Origin: Luidia sarsii
Taxonomy: Eukaryota > Echinodermata > Asteroidea > Paxillosida > Luidiidae
Assembly: GCA_949987565.1 (NCBI GenBank)
Contig: OX465102.1
Coordinates: 25,946,003-26,010,002 of the forward strand
Reading direction: 5' to 3'
Length of the DNA: 64,000 bases
This document shows positions 48,626 through 60,744 of this stretch, in pieces. Numbering within the stretch: the stretch's first letter is position 1; every line of letters begins with the position of its first letter. The notes under the pieces are model-generated. The model saw only the letters and a list, made by a program, of their open reading frames with translations, ran no database searches and was not told where the DNA came from. A program made the position numbers and the translations under genes.

Positions 48626-51247
48626 CCTGCGTTTCCCTCCAACAGCTTTGTCTTTTCGTCAATCTATATTTCTCTGTCATTTAATTGTGCTTTTTTTTTT
48701 ATTTATTAATTGATGTTAATGCGATTTTAAGCGTCTCCCAGGCTTTTTCGGCCTTTGGCTTTTAAATAACTTTTCATAGACTTTTAATTGTACGTATCAA
48801 TTGATATTTTTTTGTTTTAATGAACATGTAAATTGTATTGACAAATCTGCCACCGGCGACGAGGAGTACATATTTTTAAAATAAATAAGCCATTCATGAT
48901 AATTATTACGGAGGGAAAATGACACGGAAAAAGATCCACGCACGTGCACCACCTCATTCCCAATACAATTTTTGTGAGGAGGAAAAATTACTTCCGAGTC
49001 ACATTTTTAATCATCATTCACGATGAAAACTGTTGGCCCTATAAGCAGGCACAGATCTCCCTGTGTGTGTCACGCACCATGCATGCACACGCACCCCTAC
49101 ACGCGTATACATGTGGGGTATTTCCTTTGTTCTCGTGTACTAATAAAGCACTCCCAGAATAGGCTAATTCAAATCGCTCCCTTTCGTTCCAGAATCATTT
49201 TCCAAGGCTGAATTTTTTTACGAACGTCCCTTATATAAAACATATCTATTTGCGACGTATAAACATATACCTCGGAAATTCCTCCTTTTTGAGTTAATTC
49301 CAAATAATCATTTTCTTGAAAACCTTATGGGGTACCAAAAAAGTACCAAACAAGGAGAGATCCCATTGTTTTGAGTACCCAGCCATTGTTCTGGTACCCC
49401 ACAACCCACCTCATGTAAGCCCCCACGTATACACACACCAATTAGAAGCCTGACCTCGCAATACCGCATGGGCGACACGAGGGACACGATCGACCGCGTG
49501 TGAACGAGTGTGCATGCTTCGACGTCATCAACATGACGCCACGTTTATGTAGCAGACGACGTTTTCCTGGATGTTTTCGGTGGGTTTTGTTCATGAAATC
49601 AAGTGAAACAGAGGTAGTTTTCGTGTATTTCTAAAAAATTGGTTTGATACAACCGGAATTGATTGAGATTAGAAATTCAAATTCCGATTGTGCTTACCCT
49701 TCAAACCATCTAGTAAAATTCAACAGTTGCCTTCACATCAGGCACCACCGTACCTCAACTGGTTTTGGTCGCCAAAACACTGCCTCCTTAGTAGTCTACA
49801 TATACGCGTTGTGAGTGAAAATAAGCAGTGTGACATATTCTGTTATGGTGCCCGCTTGTGCTGCAATTAATGCTGTCCAGTGAATCTAAAACGCCCCAAA
49901 ATACCAACCAGTCAAGTAAAATTATGAATTGGTTTTGTTGTGTGTGTATTTAAGGATCCGGCACATTAGCTTATAAAAACGAACGTACGATCTTACCACC
50001 ATCTGTTTACAAAGCAACAAATTAAATTAGTATGATAATTGTAGGCGGCATTCAAGCAGGCAGACAGACTGATCAACAGAAAGACAGACAGGCAGAGAGA
50101 ATCACACACAGAATCACAGACAGGTTGACAGAAAGAAAATGATCCTGAAAAGAACACGAATGCTGTATGACTTTCGGGGGGGCCGTGGTTGTCGTCTCTC
50201 CGACGCCGTTCTTTTTCTTTTTTTAGTATTCAAACGGCAATTCTTAACCAAAAGGTGGCGCCCTACTGCTTCCCCGTTAGCGCAATGAACGTGAGTGCAA
50301 CACTCAAAAAACAAACTCAGTATAGCCGTAGAGAAAAAAGAGGCTGTTTTTTTACCAACGGCTTCCAATCAAAAAGTTGGTGCCCTCCACTGTACTCTGA
50401 ACGGAATTACGGAAGGTTCGTTGGCGTCGATTTGAAAACAAAATACCGGTCAATAAAAAGGGACGACATTGACGTCACTGCTTTCATCTGTTTTGCTTTG
50501 GGAATCAAGGGGACTTTACAATCCCATAATCGAATCTAAGGACTTTACTCAGGCAGGGCGCTCCTGATTAACTTTGGCCAGGGCACTTTCGTCGCGATTA
50601 GCCTGTGTGATAAGCACTATACGCTGGAGCCTATTGACGTCACCGTGTCATAGGTCAAGCTAGAAGATTGCAAGTGATACCTATAATTGCGCGATGTAAT
50701 TGTAACTCCACATTAAGTTTACGTTTAGGCTACCATGTAAGTGTTATCTCACTGATATCTTGCAGACCACAGATACAACTTTTTTGTTCGCAGCTTTCCC
50801 GTAATTTCTCTTTCCCTTCGATCCGCCAACGAGTTCAGAGTCCCTTTTATTGACTTCATGGAATCCACACAAGTTATTCTACACGGATTATTCAAACTGC
50901 TTTTATTGGTGAAAATGAAAGGAAGGGTGACGGTGGGAGATAGTATTAGGACCAAACCCAAAGCCCACGCGGACTATAGTCAGGCTGCACACACAAATAA
51001 TGGATGTCGGGACATGACACTAAGTCTAAGCCCAAGGTCGAGCCTCATCCTGAGCCGCGGTCCCAGACAGGTCCATGGATATGGGCGTGCTAAGTTGACA
51101 TTCAATCCAGAAATAGAGTTACATTATCCCTATTTCTAGACGTAACATGCTAACATTTTCTTTATTAAATTGAAAGAGGTATATCCAGTTCTAATAAAGA
51201 TATCCCTATCTCTCACTGAATGTTTCTCCATTTCAAATCCCGATTTC
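48626..51247. other. No gene supported
   Basis: Unique sequence with short frames on both strands. The longest, 50,189-50,539 plus (116 codons), contains two loosely similar stretches (CTTAACCAAAAGGTGGCGCCC and AATCAAAAAGTTGGTGCCC) but no domain I recognise. A CAGACAGA-type simple repeat lies near 50,060-50,130. Confidence 0.4.
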
Positions 51248-52131
51248 TAATACAGATATCTTTAAACATCATAGAGATATCTCCAATCTTTATTGAGATA
51301 TATGTAATCTTTTAGATATATATCTATAATCTTAATAGAGATATTTCCAATCTTTATTGAGATATCTCTAATCCTTATTAAGATATCTCTAATCTTTATT
51401 GAGATATCTCTAATCCTTATTAAGATATCTCTAATCTTTATTGAGATATCTCTAATCTTTATTCAGATATCTCTAATCTTTATTCAGATATCTCTAATCT
51501 TTATTCAGATATCTCTAATCTTTATTCAGATATCTCTAATCTTTATTCAGATATCTCTAATCTTTATTCAGATATCTCTAATCTTTATTTAGATATCTCT
51601 AATCTTTATTGAAATATCTCTAATCTTTATTGAGATATCTCTAATCTTTATTGAGATATCTCTAATCTTTATTGAGATATCTCTAATTTTTCTTCAGATA
51701 TCTCTAATCTTTCTTCAGATATCTCTAATCTTTATTGAGATATCTCTAATCTTTATTGAGATATCTCTAATCTTTATTGAGATATCTCTAATCTTTATTG
51801 AAATATCTCTAATCTTTATTGATATATCTCTAATCTTGATTGAGATATCTCTAATCTTTATTGAGATATCTCTAATCTTTATTGAGATATCTCTAATATT
51901 TATTGAGATATCTCTAATCTTTATTGAGATATCTCTAATCTTTATTGAGATATCTCTAATCTTTATTGAGATATCTCTAATCTTTATTGAGATATCTCTA
52001 ATCTTTATTGAGATATCTTTAATCTTTATTGAGATATCTTTAATCTTTATTGAGATATCTCTGATCTTTATTGAGATATCTCTAATCTTTTTAGATATCA
52101 TATCTTTAATCTTAATAGATATATCTATTTT
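51248..52131. repeat. 21-bp minisatellite, about 42 copies
   Basis: The unit is GAGATATCTCTAATCTTTAT plus T. It contains the palindrome GAGATATCTC, so neighbouring units can pair within one strand. The 21-bp length keeps both strands open (IEISLIF on plus, RDISIKI on minus, seven residues each). Variants such as CAGATATC and GAAATATC group in blocks, which suggests local spread of copies. The left end is more degraded than the centre. Confidence 0.9.
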
Positions 52132-52711
52132 CCGGATTAAATGCCAACTTTGCACGCCATACATAGGCTCATCGATGGAGGTTTCCGCTTACAACCTTCC
52201 ATTCTGCGGAGGAACAAAGGTCATGCCGGACTCAACAACAACTGCCCCGTGTGGACGTAACTACGTCTACCAAAATAATTGGCTCGCGAGTGTGTAAGAG
52301 AGAGAGAGAAGCGTCCACGATGGCGGTGGATCTGGTCGGCTCGCTGAGAGCCGGCGAAATCTAATCACAAAGCCCGTGGGTGAAACGAAGCAATCGCCGG
52401 TGCTGGCTAATTGTGGTCATCACGCTGGGTTCCTTGTCGGTCAATCTCACAAAGCTGCATGCAGCTCGAAAGCTTGCTCACTCTGCAGGCTCATGGAATC
52501 ACGCCGTAATGAAAATGAAAATATGCAAAAATAGCTACGCTAAACTGATGGATAAAAACAATGGTTGGCGCCTATAGGCTAACCTGTTGGAAAGAGTGCA
52601 TAAGCTCTCCCCGCAATTTCGTCCTCAGATGCAACAACCACTTTTAAAATCATATCGGTGACATTGAGGAATTTGATACAAACTAACACGATACAGTATA
52701 TCGTAAAATTT

Positions 52712-52796
52712 AGTGGGTCTTACGTTTCGATCCTAGCAGGACCTTTCTCGGGGGCTTTGAGAAAGGTCCTGCTAGGATCGAAACGTCAGGCCCACT
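52712..52796. repeat. Hairpin of two inverted dispersed-repeat copies
   Basis: Arms at 52,712-52,749 and 52,759-52,796 are nearly perfect reverse complements (CGATCCTAGCAGGACCTTTC against its complement) around a nine-base centre. The right arm runs on into the usual tail of the repeat (GATTTGCATTTTGGTAATTT). Confidence 0.8.
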
Positions 52797-55012
52797 GAAT
52801 TTTATGATTTGCATTTTGGTAATTTTAGTCAGAAAGCAGTTTGCAACATTTTTGTATATCACGATACAGTATAATTACACAAAAGTGTGCCCTTTCACGG
52901 GGGCAGTCACTGTAAGGAGCGAACACTGTCTATTCAGTTCTTATCACCCATTTCTGGACACACAATAGGTTGTTACACGCGGTTATGGCAAGTAGACCGG
53001 GTATCTTCACCGTAACACAGCTCTGGTACCGAGTGGGCGGTTTGTTCCAGTGTTGGAGCGTTTTTATGTGCGCCTGGGTGGAGTTTCTTGCCCTACTATT
53101 GTTCTATTGAACAAGCCACAGTGGGCACTGAATGGACAATGGGGTATAGTAATGTTAGTAACTTCAACTGGTGTATAACGTTTGTACACGTGTCTTATCT
53201 GCTGCACGTGCAAGCCACTGACCAGCGCAGCCACCCAATACATGTACTCACCACCGATGTGAACCTAGCCCCATTATTAAAGGCCCATGTCGATAACACT
53301 GTTAATGTGCTGACTTCGCTGATACCCATGTTATGATCTGATAAACTATAGATTTTCCCGGTCAATTTCAGCAAAGAAGTTAAAGAAAAAATAAAGTTTT
53401 AAAATCAATGCTCGTCCAAATGGGCGTTTGAATTTAAAGGCACAGTATAACTCATTGGGAAGATGGGGAAACATCCATTTCCACAGATTTCCTTCGAATT
53501 TACACAGTTTGCAGATGGTCTGATGGGATGCTTTACTTCTCGAGAAATCTTCACTCAAACGTCGACAAATAGTTTATCACTCGCGAGTAATAACATATTT
53601 CTTACACTACAGTACGGTGCGGTTTTCTGCCTTTTTCTACTTTCTCAGATTACCATTTGAGCTAAAACATTCGCAGGATTTCTTTTTTGGAATGTTTAAT
53701 GGTTAACACACAAGCTGTGGTAATCCTTTGACCTTTACCAACGTTGTATAGGGCCTTTAAAGCTAAGTCACTTGAATTCGTTATTTGACCAGAATACGGT
53801 CTTTCAGATTCATATAATCCTGTCGAGAATATCGATGTACGCGGTCAAATCTTTGTTCACTTGGTCGCCTTTCTCTGAGCGTCAGCATTTGGGCAGTAGG
53901 ATATATCGTGTTGTGAATTTCAGAACCCTGTGGCTAGGAATACTGACAGGAGACTGTTGCTCAGAGTGTGAAGATTGAGACCTCGGTCTCGGTCTTGGGC
54001 CTTGAGATCTTGGCGTTAAGACTTTCAGGTCTATGACACCAGCACTGCAGGCTGCCTCGCTGGCATCCCAGAGCCGTTTTGTTCTGACCCGGGCGATGGC
54101 AGAGGATCGGGCCAGCCTCTGGGGGCAACAGGTCACACCAGTTTTGTTGAATAGCGCCCTCGTGATGAGGGCGCTTTCGAAAGCTCTGGGACGCCGCTCA
54201 CTAAATCGAGTTCCCATAGAACACTAGCCCCACGTAGTCCGAATCACACACGGAATTAAATATTGAATCCCAGTTATTAAAAAAAAATCAGACTATTTTC
54301 AGTTAATTAGCCTCCTAAGACCCCGTATTTAAAAAAAAAAATTGCGAATCTACACTTTATGATAATCAGCCCGGCGGAGCCATCTTGGATTGATTTAGTG
54401 TCATGCAACCCTAGAAAATGCAACCCTGTTATTCCGTGCAGTGTTCTGATCACCCCGGGATCTTGTGTGATTTCCTGTTCTTGAACGCACCTCCTCGATC
54501 CGTGTAACAGCACGTATTATAGGTATGAGTTCATTACGTGATTGAAGCCTGTGTGAAGATACCCGTGTGGGTCTATAAAAAATGAGGAATACGAGCAATT
54601 TTCGCAGCAACTTTTACATCAAAACGATGCATATGATGAAATAGTTGTAAGCTCTGGCACCTTTTCCAGACTGCTTTAGTCTTTCAGGAGCATACTTACG
54701 TTTTCATACAAAGAGTAGCCAAGGTTTTTTATCATAATGTATTACTTTTCTGATCTGACGTTTTAGAGAGAAAACATCAGGTCAAACACTGAACACGGTG
54801 AAAGTAATTTTGAAATAATGAGATGCTCCCTTTTTTTCCTTTTTTTTCCCTGTGAAATCAATTGGCACAAAACAAAATTCCCAATTCTTCGTGGAAAAAT
54901 AAACAGTTTCTTTATTGTACACTTAATGAAGTTTGAGGACCGGAATTGCCAGTGAAATCCATGTTTTGTGGTGTCACTGAGATTTTTTACACCAAAATAT
55001 GTCAAGTGTCAC
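52797..55012. other. No gene supported
   Basis: Mixed-composition DNA with short unconvincing frames. The most GC-rich part, 53,970-54,225, has overlapping frames on both strands (111 codons minus, 64 plus) but no recognisable domain. It contains the tail of the dispersed repeat at 52.8 kb and the second copy of the 38.7-kb repeat at about 53,505-53,600. Confidence 0.4.
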
Positions 55013-55156
55013 GGAATGGAAGTCCTACAATTGTAGGACTTCCATTCGCCTCCCGGAATGGAAGTCCGACAATTATAGTAGGCCGTCCATTCGCCTCCCG
55101 GAATGGAAGTCCTACAATTGTAGGACGTCCATTCGCCTCCCGGAATGGAAGTCCTG
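55013..55156. repeat. Tandem array of palindromic hairpin units
   Basis: Three units of 42, 45 and 42 bp plus a partial fourth. Units 1 and 3 read GGAATGGAAGTCCTACAATT followed by TGTAGGAC(T/G)TCCATTCGCC and TCCC. Each contains a palindrome: GAATGGAAGTCCTACAA pairs with TTGTAGGACTTCCATTC, perfect in unit 1. Unit 2 keeps the outer arms but has a changed centre (CCGACAATTATAGTAGGCCG). Confidence 0.85.
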
Positions 55157-56367
55157 GAAACTTTTGAGCAAAATGAAAAAATAGCAAAGAATGCATACAC
55201 TGATCCAGTTTGACTGATCCATTTGTACCCTAGACCTCCGGGTTTGCGTACCAGCGCTCTTGGCATCTCAGCTTTCCAGCCTATAAAAGTAAATCTATGT
55301 CCTGGTGTTTTGATACATTTTAAAGAGGAATTAAACAGTGGTAGAAACAAAAATAATGAAAACTGCACCCATGATACACCTCCTCTCCCATCCTCTGATC
55401 CTCCCCTACCTGCGCTTATATAAACCTGAACCATCCAAAAACTCTTCTATTCAGAATCCGGGCGGACATTAGTCACACGATGGTTGGCAAAATGTAACAT
55501 TCCATGGCTCATTCTGCACGGCAAAAACGTCCGGCGGAACATTGTTTGGAATGAGTCGGTTGCCCAACAAACGTTCGGTTTTATCACAAACGGGGAGATT
55601 GATCTACAAACATCCTGCAAGTTACTTATTGAACTTAAATGACTTTTGGTGATTTTGCAAAGTGCTTACTGACTAATATTTCCAAAATACAAATCTCAAA
55701 ATTTAGTGGGCCTGACGTTTCGATCCTAGCAGGACCTTTCTCAAAGGCAGAGAGTCATGCTGTGAAATGACTTTTAAGTGTAACTCTACCAGATCTAGAG
55801 GGCACGAAGTTTCGATCCCTATTAGGGGTCCTTTCTCAACCCGCCGAGGCGGCACGCTCATTCACTAACACGCAGGAAGCAAGATGTCTAGCGGTGACCC
55901 AGATGTGTTGCGCTATCTATCGCCTAGGTTCGAGAAACAAGAGCGCACTCATTGCAGGACATAGGCAGGCCCTGAGGATTAAAGGTACAGTTCTCCCTTT
56001 GAGCTTCCATTCACAATTAACGATGTCACCGGTTGATATATGCTGCCCAAATTCGGTGAAAACGTTGGCTACGTGTTTTGCCGACCTTTTTTCCCCCGCG
56101 GTGTGATCGAGAAATGGGAAGGCATGGTTGGGTTTTGTGTTGATCAGACTCTTCCTGACACAGGTCTGACTGATTCCCGAACGCGTGTCTGGAAAAAAAG
56201 GGGGGTGACGAAATCCAACGTGCTTGTGTGGGCTTCGGAAAGATACCTGCCAGTGGAAAGATTAGAACATGCCAAGGCTGAATGTTTTATTCCATCACAT
56301 CGGTTGGCCATGTGAATACTAGTCCATTGATGGCTACGGGGCACTGTGCCATTAAACTCTTTATCCA
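55157..56367. other. Repeat-bearing non-genic DNA
   Basis: Apart from the SINE remnant, this holds a copy of the dispersed GATCCTAGCAGG repeat at 55,690-55,745 and a related variant at 55,800-55,850 (TTTCGATCCCTATTAGGGGTC). The frame at 56,040-56,315 is unsupported. Confidence 0.4.
55205..55300 (-). mobile_element. tRNA-derived SINE remnant
   Basis: Contains CGTACCAGCGCTCTTGGCAT, the reverse of the A-box side seen clearly at 58.1 kb. The B-box side (GACCTCCGGGTTTGCGTACC) is degraded. Confidence 0.45.
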
Positions 56368-56968
56368 CGGGGAGAGGGGAAGGGGTAGAGGGGAAGTGGG
56401 AGAGGGGAAGGGGTAGAGGGGAAGTGGGAGAGGAGTAGGGGGAGAGGGAAAGAGGGAAAGGGGAGAGGGGAAGTGGGAGAGGGGAAGGGGGAGAGGGGAA
56501 GGGGAGAGGGGAAGGGGGAGGAAAAGGGGAGAGGGAAGGGTGAGAGGGGAAGGGGGAAAGCGGAGAGGGGAAGGGGAAGGGAGAGGGGAAGGGGAGAGGG
56601 GAAGGGGAGAGGGGAAGGGGAAGGGGGAGGGGGAGGGGAAGGGGTGAGGGAAGGGTGAGAGGGAAAGGGGAGGGGAAGGCGGAGAGCGGAAGGGGAGAGG
56701 GAAGGGGGAGAGGGGAAGGGGAGAGGGGAAGGGGAAGGGGAGAGGGGAGAGGGGAAGTGGGAGGGGGAGGGGAGAGGGAAGGGTGAGAGGGGAAGGGGAG
56801 GGGAAGACGGAGAGGGGAAGGGAAGAGGGGAAGGGCAGAGGGGAAGGGCAGAGGGGAAGGGGAGAGAGGAAGGGGAGGGGAAGGTGGAGAGGGGAAGGGG
56901 AGAGGGGAAGGGGAGAGGGGAAGGGGAGAGGGGAAGGGGGAGAGGGGGAGGGGAGAGGGGAAGGGGGT
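56368..56968. repeat. Purine-only GGGGAGAGGGGAAG repeat
   Basis: About 600 bp of almost uninterrupted A/G on the plus strand, built from GGGGAGAGGGGAAG-type units with dense runs of four or five G. Such DNA can form G-quadruplexes or triplex H-DNA. The 278-codon minus frame that spans it is a proline/serine/leucine translation of the repeat. Confidence 0.9.
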
Positions 56969-57129
56969 TAAGCCTGTCAAATGGTATCGATAACGGAGGG
57001 GCTTGGAGATTGCTCTGGGCTTGGGGATATTATGTTTCTACGCTTCCGGCACGTCACACGTAATTCCCCCCTACTCTCACCGTCATTTGTAAATCATTCA
57101 TCTTCCCGTTCATCTAACCAAGCTGTCGC

Positions 57130-57700
57130 CCTGAGAGAGGGGAAGGGAAGGGGAAGACAAGACAGAAAGAGGGAGAGGGAGGGAAGAGTGAAAGAGACAG
57201 GAGAGGCTGAGACATAGGACGGGAGAAAATAATACGAGAATGGGCGAGAGAGAGCTGAAGAAAGTAGATGTATGGAAAGGGGGTATGGAGGGGAAAGCAT
57301 GGGAGAGCAATAAGCAGGGAGAAAAGAGAAAAGAGGAGTGGAGAGAAAGGCGCTAGAAAGGGGAAAAAAGAAGAGGGAGGGTGGGGGAGGTAGGGAAAGA
57401 TATAGTGAGAAGGAGGGTGAGGGAGGTAGGGAAACATATAAAGAGAGGGAGAGTGAGGGAGGTTCGGGAAGATACAAAGAAAGGAAGAGGGAGACAGAGC
57501 GTTCTGGAAGAGAGGAAAACGGGGAAATGGTAGAGAGCGCGAGATAGGAGAAATGAAGGTGGAAGAAAGAAAGACAAAGAGGAATCGGGAGAAAATTAAA
57601 GGGGTGGAGAGAGGGAAGAGAGGAAGGGGAAATGAGAGAGGGAGGGCGCGAGGGGAGGGGTGGAGAGTGGCAGGCAGAGACAGAGAGACAGGCAGGGGCA
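57130..57700. repeat. Irregular purine-rich tract
   Basis: About 570 bp strongly biased to A and G on the plus strand (GAGAGAGGGA-type), less regular than the preceding tract. The 210-codon minus frame here is low-complexity Ser/Pro/Leu/Phe and not a gene. Confidence 0.8.
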
Positions 57701-58054
57701 GAGACAGGATTTAGAGGCGAACACAAATCCTCTGATTCTTTTTGACATGCCCATTACGAGCTGACTATTGATAGTGGGCTTCATGACCGTCATTCTTCCA
57801 GTCCATTTGTAGCGCCAAACCTTCTTCGCTGTAAAAGACATCGGACCCATCGCATCCAATCTTACCCGGGAGACGAAAAGAAAAACACTTCGAAGACGGT
57901 TTGAACTACTTGCCATGACCCCAGATCTGGGCGGCAGACTGACATAGGGCCTTCTCGATCGATGGTGGTGGTGGTGGTGATGGCGGTGGTGGTGACGGTG
58001 GCAGTGTCAATCTTCAAGGATGTTTTCATTACAGCATAAAGAGCATTATTCGAC

Positions 58055-58135
58055 TGGACGGGGCCTTGAACCAGAGACATCTTTGCTTCACGTACCAGCG
58101 CTCTTACCAACAGAGCTATCCAACCAACCCTTAGA
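58055..58135 (-). mobile_element. tRNA-derived SINE, best-preserved copy
   Basis: On the minus strand an A box TAGCTCTGTTGG followed by TAAGAGCGCTGGTACG lies about 45 bp before a B box TGGTTCAAGGCC, the spacing of a tRNA-type polymerase III promoter. No tRNA cloverleaf with paired acceptor ends is evident, so this is a SINE head and not a tRNA gene. Confidence 0.7.
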
Positions 58136-58529
58136 TGGCGACTTTCACAAATACAGTCAACAATCTTTGCCGGATGTGTTTATTTTGTTCCTCAACCGTC
58201 GCTTGTGTTTCACCCTTCCTCTCGATTCGAAACGTCAGGCCCTCTCAAATTCTGATAACCATAAACTCGAATGAAAAATGCAAGGCCTCGGGTTGGTGAA
58301 AAGGCAGTGATGGACACCTGTCACAGTGGATACGCCGAAAGGTACAAGGTTGATCTTTAAATCGGCGCACCGGGTTTGTCCGTTGGCCAGTCGGTCTGTC
58401 TGTCTGTCGGTCGACGGGCCTCTGTGTAGAGCCGCGCTCCTCATTCAGAGCCAGGCGATTACAGGTTGTTTTGCCACACAACACGTCCCGTGCAGGTGTA
58501 ATCATTTTTTTTTTCCAGCCTGGATAATT

Positions 58530-58960
58530 TGATTCAGGGCCCACTCTCCGGGCCGGGCTTGTCCACAGGAAGTAGTTAGATACCGGCAATCGCGGTAGCT
58601 GCGCGGTGTTCTCTTGTTGTTTTCATAAGCCCAACCTTGCAGCCCCCTCCTTCCCCCCCCCCTCATCCAATGGCAGACTCGGTAAGCGGAATTTATTAAT
58701 GAAAAAAAATCCCACATCCAATCGGCCGACCTTATACCACCCCTGCACCGGCACCGCGGCGCGTTCTAAGTTGGACTAAGAAAATAACGCGCAGGGGGGA
58801 TGCGGGGCGACGCGGGTTTCAATCAAACGCGCCCAGTGCCACAAAGGGCCACCGTGCAATCAGACGCCCTGATTGGCCCACCCCATTCCCAACCCCAACC
58901 CCCCATCTCCGGAGCTGCCGACGCCCTTGCCATCTTCTCCGGCTCATTTAATTACTTCTG
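58530..58960. other. CpG-rich segment
   Basis: CpG dinucleotides are dense around 58,740-58,830 (GCACCGCGGCGCGTTC, GCGGGGCGACGCGGG) compared with the surrounding DNA. Such islands often mark promoters, but no first exon can be assigned nearby. Confidence 0.35.
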
Positions 58961-58980
58961 GCTGGGCTCAACTTCACAGA

Positions 58981-59125
58981 TGTAGAGAGAAAGCGAGAGA
59001 GGGGGAGAGGGAGAGAGAGAGAGACAGATAGGGGAGAGTGAGTGGTGGAGAGAGAGTGAAAGTAAAAAGTCGACATACAGAGAGACATACAGACTAAGGT
59101 GGGAGTGAGAGCGAGAGGTGGGGGA
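58981..59125. repeat. GAGA-rich purine tract
   Basis: GAGAGAGA/GGGAGA simple sequence on the plus strand, about 145 bp. Confidence 0.75.
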
Positions 59126-59335
59126 TGGCGATGGACTTGGATAAGGATGCTTCGTATGTGATTATTAGGCTGTATCCCCCTGCGTTTGCTAATAATCTCC
59201 ATTACCAGCCATACTTCGCCCCCGTTTCTCTTAGTCTTTTGATGTTCCCTCGTGTGAGCTCTTTTCTTCTGCTCGACGTTCCGAACTTCTTTACCCATAT
59301 TTATACATGTTTTTGTCCCACCCTCCCTGACCCCC

Positions 59336-59737
59336 TTGTTCCCTAACTCCCTCCCCTCCCTCCCCCTTCCCCTCCCTACCTCCCCCTTCCCCTCCCTACC
59401 TCCCTCCCACTCACTCCCTCCTCCCTCCTCCCTCCTCTCCCCTCCTCCCTCCTCCCTCCTCCCTCCTCCCTCCTCCCTCCTCCCTCCTCCCTCCTCCCTC
59501 CTCCTTCCTCCTTCCTCCCTCCCTCTCTCTAACCCACTCCCTCACTCCCCCTCCCTCCCTCCCTCCCTCCCTCCCTCCTCCCTCCCTCCCTCCCTCCTTC
59601 CTCCTCTCTCCCTCCCTCTCTCTCCACCACTCCCTCCCTGCCTCCCTCCCTCTCTCCCTCTCTCTCCCCCACTCCCTCCCTACCTCCCTCCCTCGCTCCC
59701 CTCCCTCCCTCCCACCCTCCCTCCTTCACTCCATTCC
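59336..59737. repeat. Pyrimidine-only CTCC repeat
   Basis: About 400 bp of CTCCCTCC-type sequence, with a regular CTCCTCC 7-bp stretch at about 59,420-59,510. It is the strand mirror of the purine tracts to its left. The long frames across it are compositional. Confidence 0.9.
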
Positions 59738-59754
59738 ATTTTGAAAAAAATGGC

Positions 59755-59890
59755 AAAGAAAATTTTGATTGAACCTTGGCATGTACCCGTCACGTCACCT
59801 CCGGATTTTGCTTACCAGCGCTCTTACCGTCGTACATATTCAGCCCTTAGATGGCGGCCTTCCCAAACAGGCATATCTTTGCCTGGGTAA
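59755..59890 (-). mobile_element. tRNA-derived SINE remnant
   Basis: Shares TTACCAGCGCTCTTACC and CCCTTAGATGGCG with the copy at 58.1 kb, in the same orientation; the B-box side (CACCTCCGGATTTTGC) is degraded. Confidence 0.55.
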
Positions 59891-60744
59891 TTAGTCAACT
59901 AATCTTTGCCGGGGTAATAAGTCTTTGTCGGTTATTACTCTCTGCTGGGGTAATTGGTCAACCAATTTTTTGCGGATATCAGTTTCCCGAAATGCTCTCA
60001 TCAGGCATCGGGCAAAGCGCTTATTACGTTGAGAAGGGCAAACCCTCATTGATTTGCATTCAGTTACCTGATGTGGTGGACGAAGGGTTGGTGTGCGATA
60101 ATCATGTCTACCAATTGTATTCAAGTCAACTGATGTGGGTTGACAAAAATGGTCGTGTTTGCTAAAAATAATGTGCACTCTACTGATACGATTTTCATTT
60201 GTAAATCGATAAATGCTGAACACCCCACACCCAGTCCATTTTCTCTGAAACCAATTCAAGTGTCTCTACCATCCATGTGTCCCGTCGTGTAGCAATAGCC
60301 TGAAACATAACTGTAATTTGGGATGAGGTTACTCATCAAATTAACTTGAGGCCCGTTTGTTCATATCGTTCTAATATAACTTTTCCCGCCTTCCTCATTG
60401 ATTTCGTCCGTGCTGCCGCATGCCGTACCTGCGGGCGTGATGATGAAGTGGTAACCGGTCCGACTTCCCGGGTGCCGTGTAAGACCGGGGCGGTTCAGTT
60501 GTTTTGTTTGGCCCGGGAGCGAGCCAAGGCCGACGCGCTTGATTGCCTTGTCGGGTCGGGTTCTTCCATTTCGGGACAGTGGCAGTCTGACGTGGGGCCA
60601 AGCCAGGTCAACCGACAGGCGGGACAATAATTCCTCCCCGGTACGTGCACCTTCGCCAATTATGTATTTCTATTATTATTATTTTTTCAAACAAATCAAT
60701 GAAAACCTAACTGGATACCTTTGGATATAATTATTTTTTAAGGC
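59891..60744. other. No gene supported
   Basis: Overlapping frames of 60-122 codons on both strands without recognisable domains. Starts with a short imperfect direct repeat (TTTGCC(T/G)GGGTAAT...) at 59,878-59,960. Confidence 0.35.

Noticed and set aside
50189..50539. 116-codon plus frame
   Set aside because: No domain, overlapping minus frame, and no evidence of conservation inside the window.
51836..52297. 153-codon frame of seven-residue repeats (and its opposite-strand twin)
   Set aside because: Both strands are open because the DNA repeat is 21 bp; this is a property of the minisatellite and not evidence of a protein.
53882..54217. 111-codon minus frame rich in arginine and serine
   Set aside because: Overlaps plus-strand frames, no recognisable domain, no splice or repeat context to support it.
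56144..56980. 278-codon proline/serine-rich minus frame
   Set aside because: Translation of a purine-only simple repeat; no non-repetitive domain except short flanks.
58055..58135. Possible tRNA gene
   Set aside because: A and B boxes are present but no cloverleaf or paired acceptor stem; related decayed copies nearby mark it as a SINE head.
59336..59890. 184-codon plus frame
   Set aside because: CTCC simple repeat followed by a SINE remnant.
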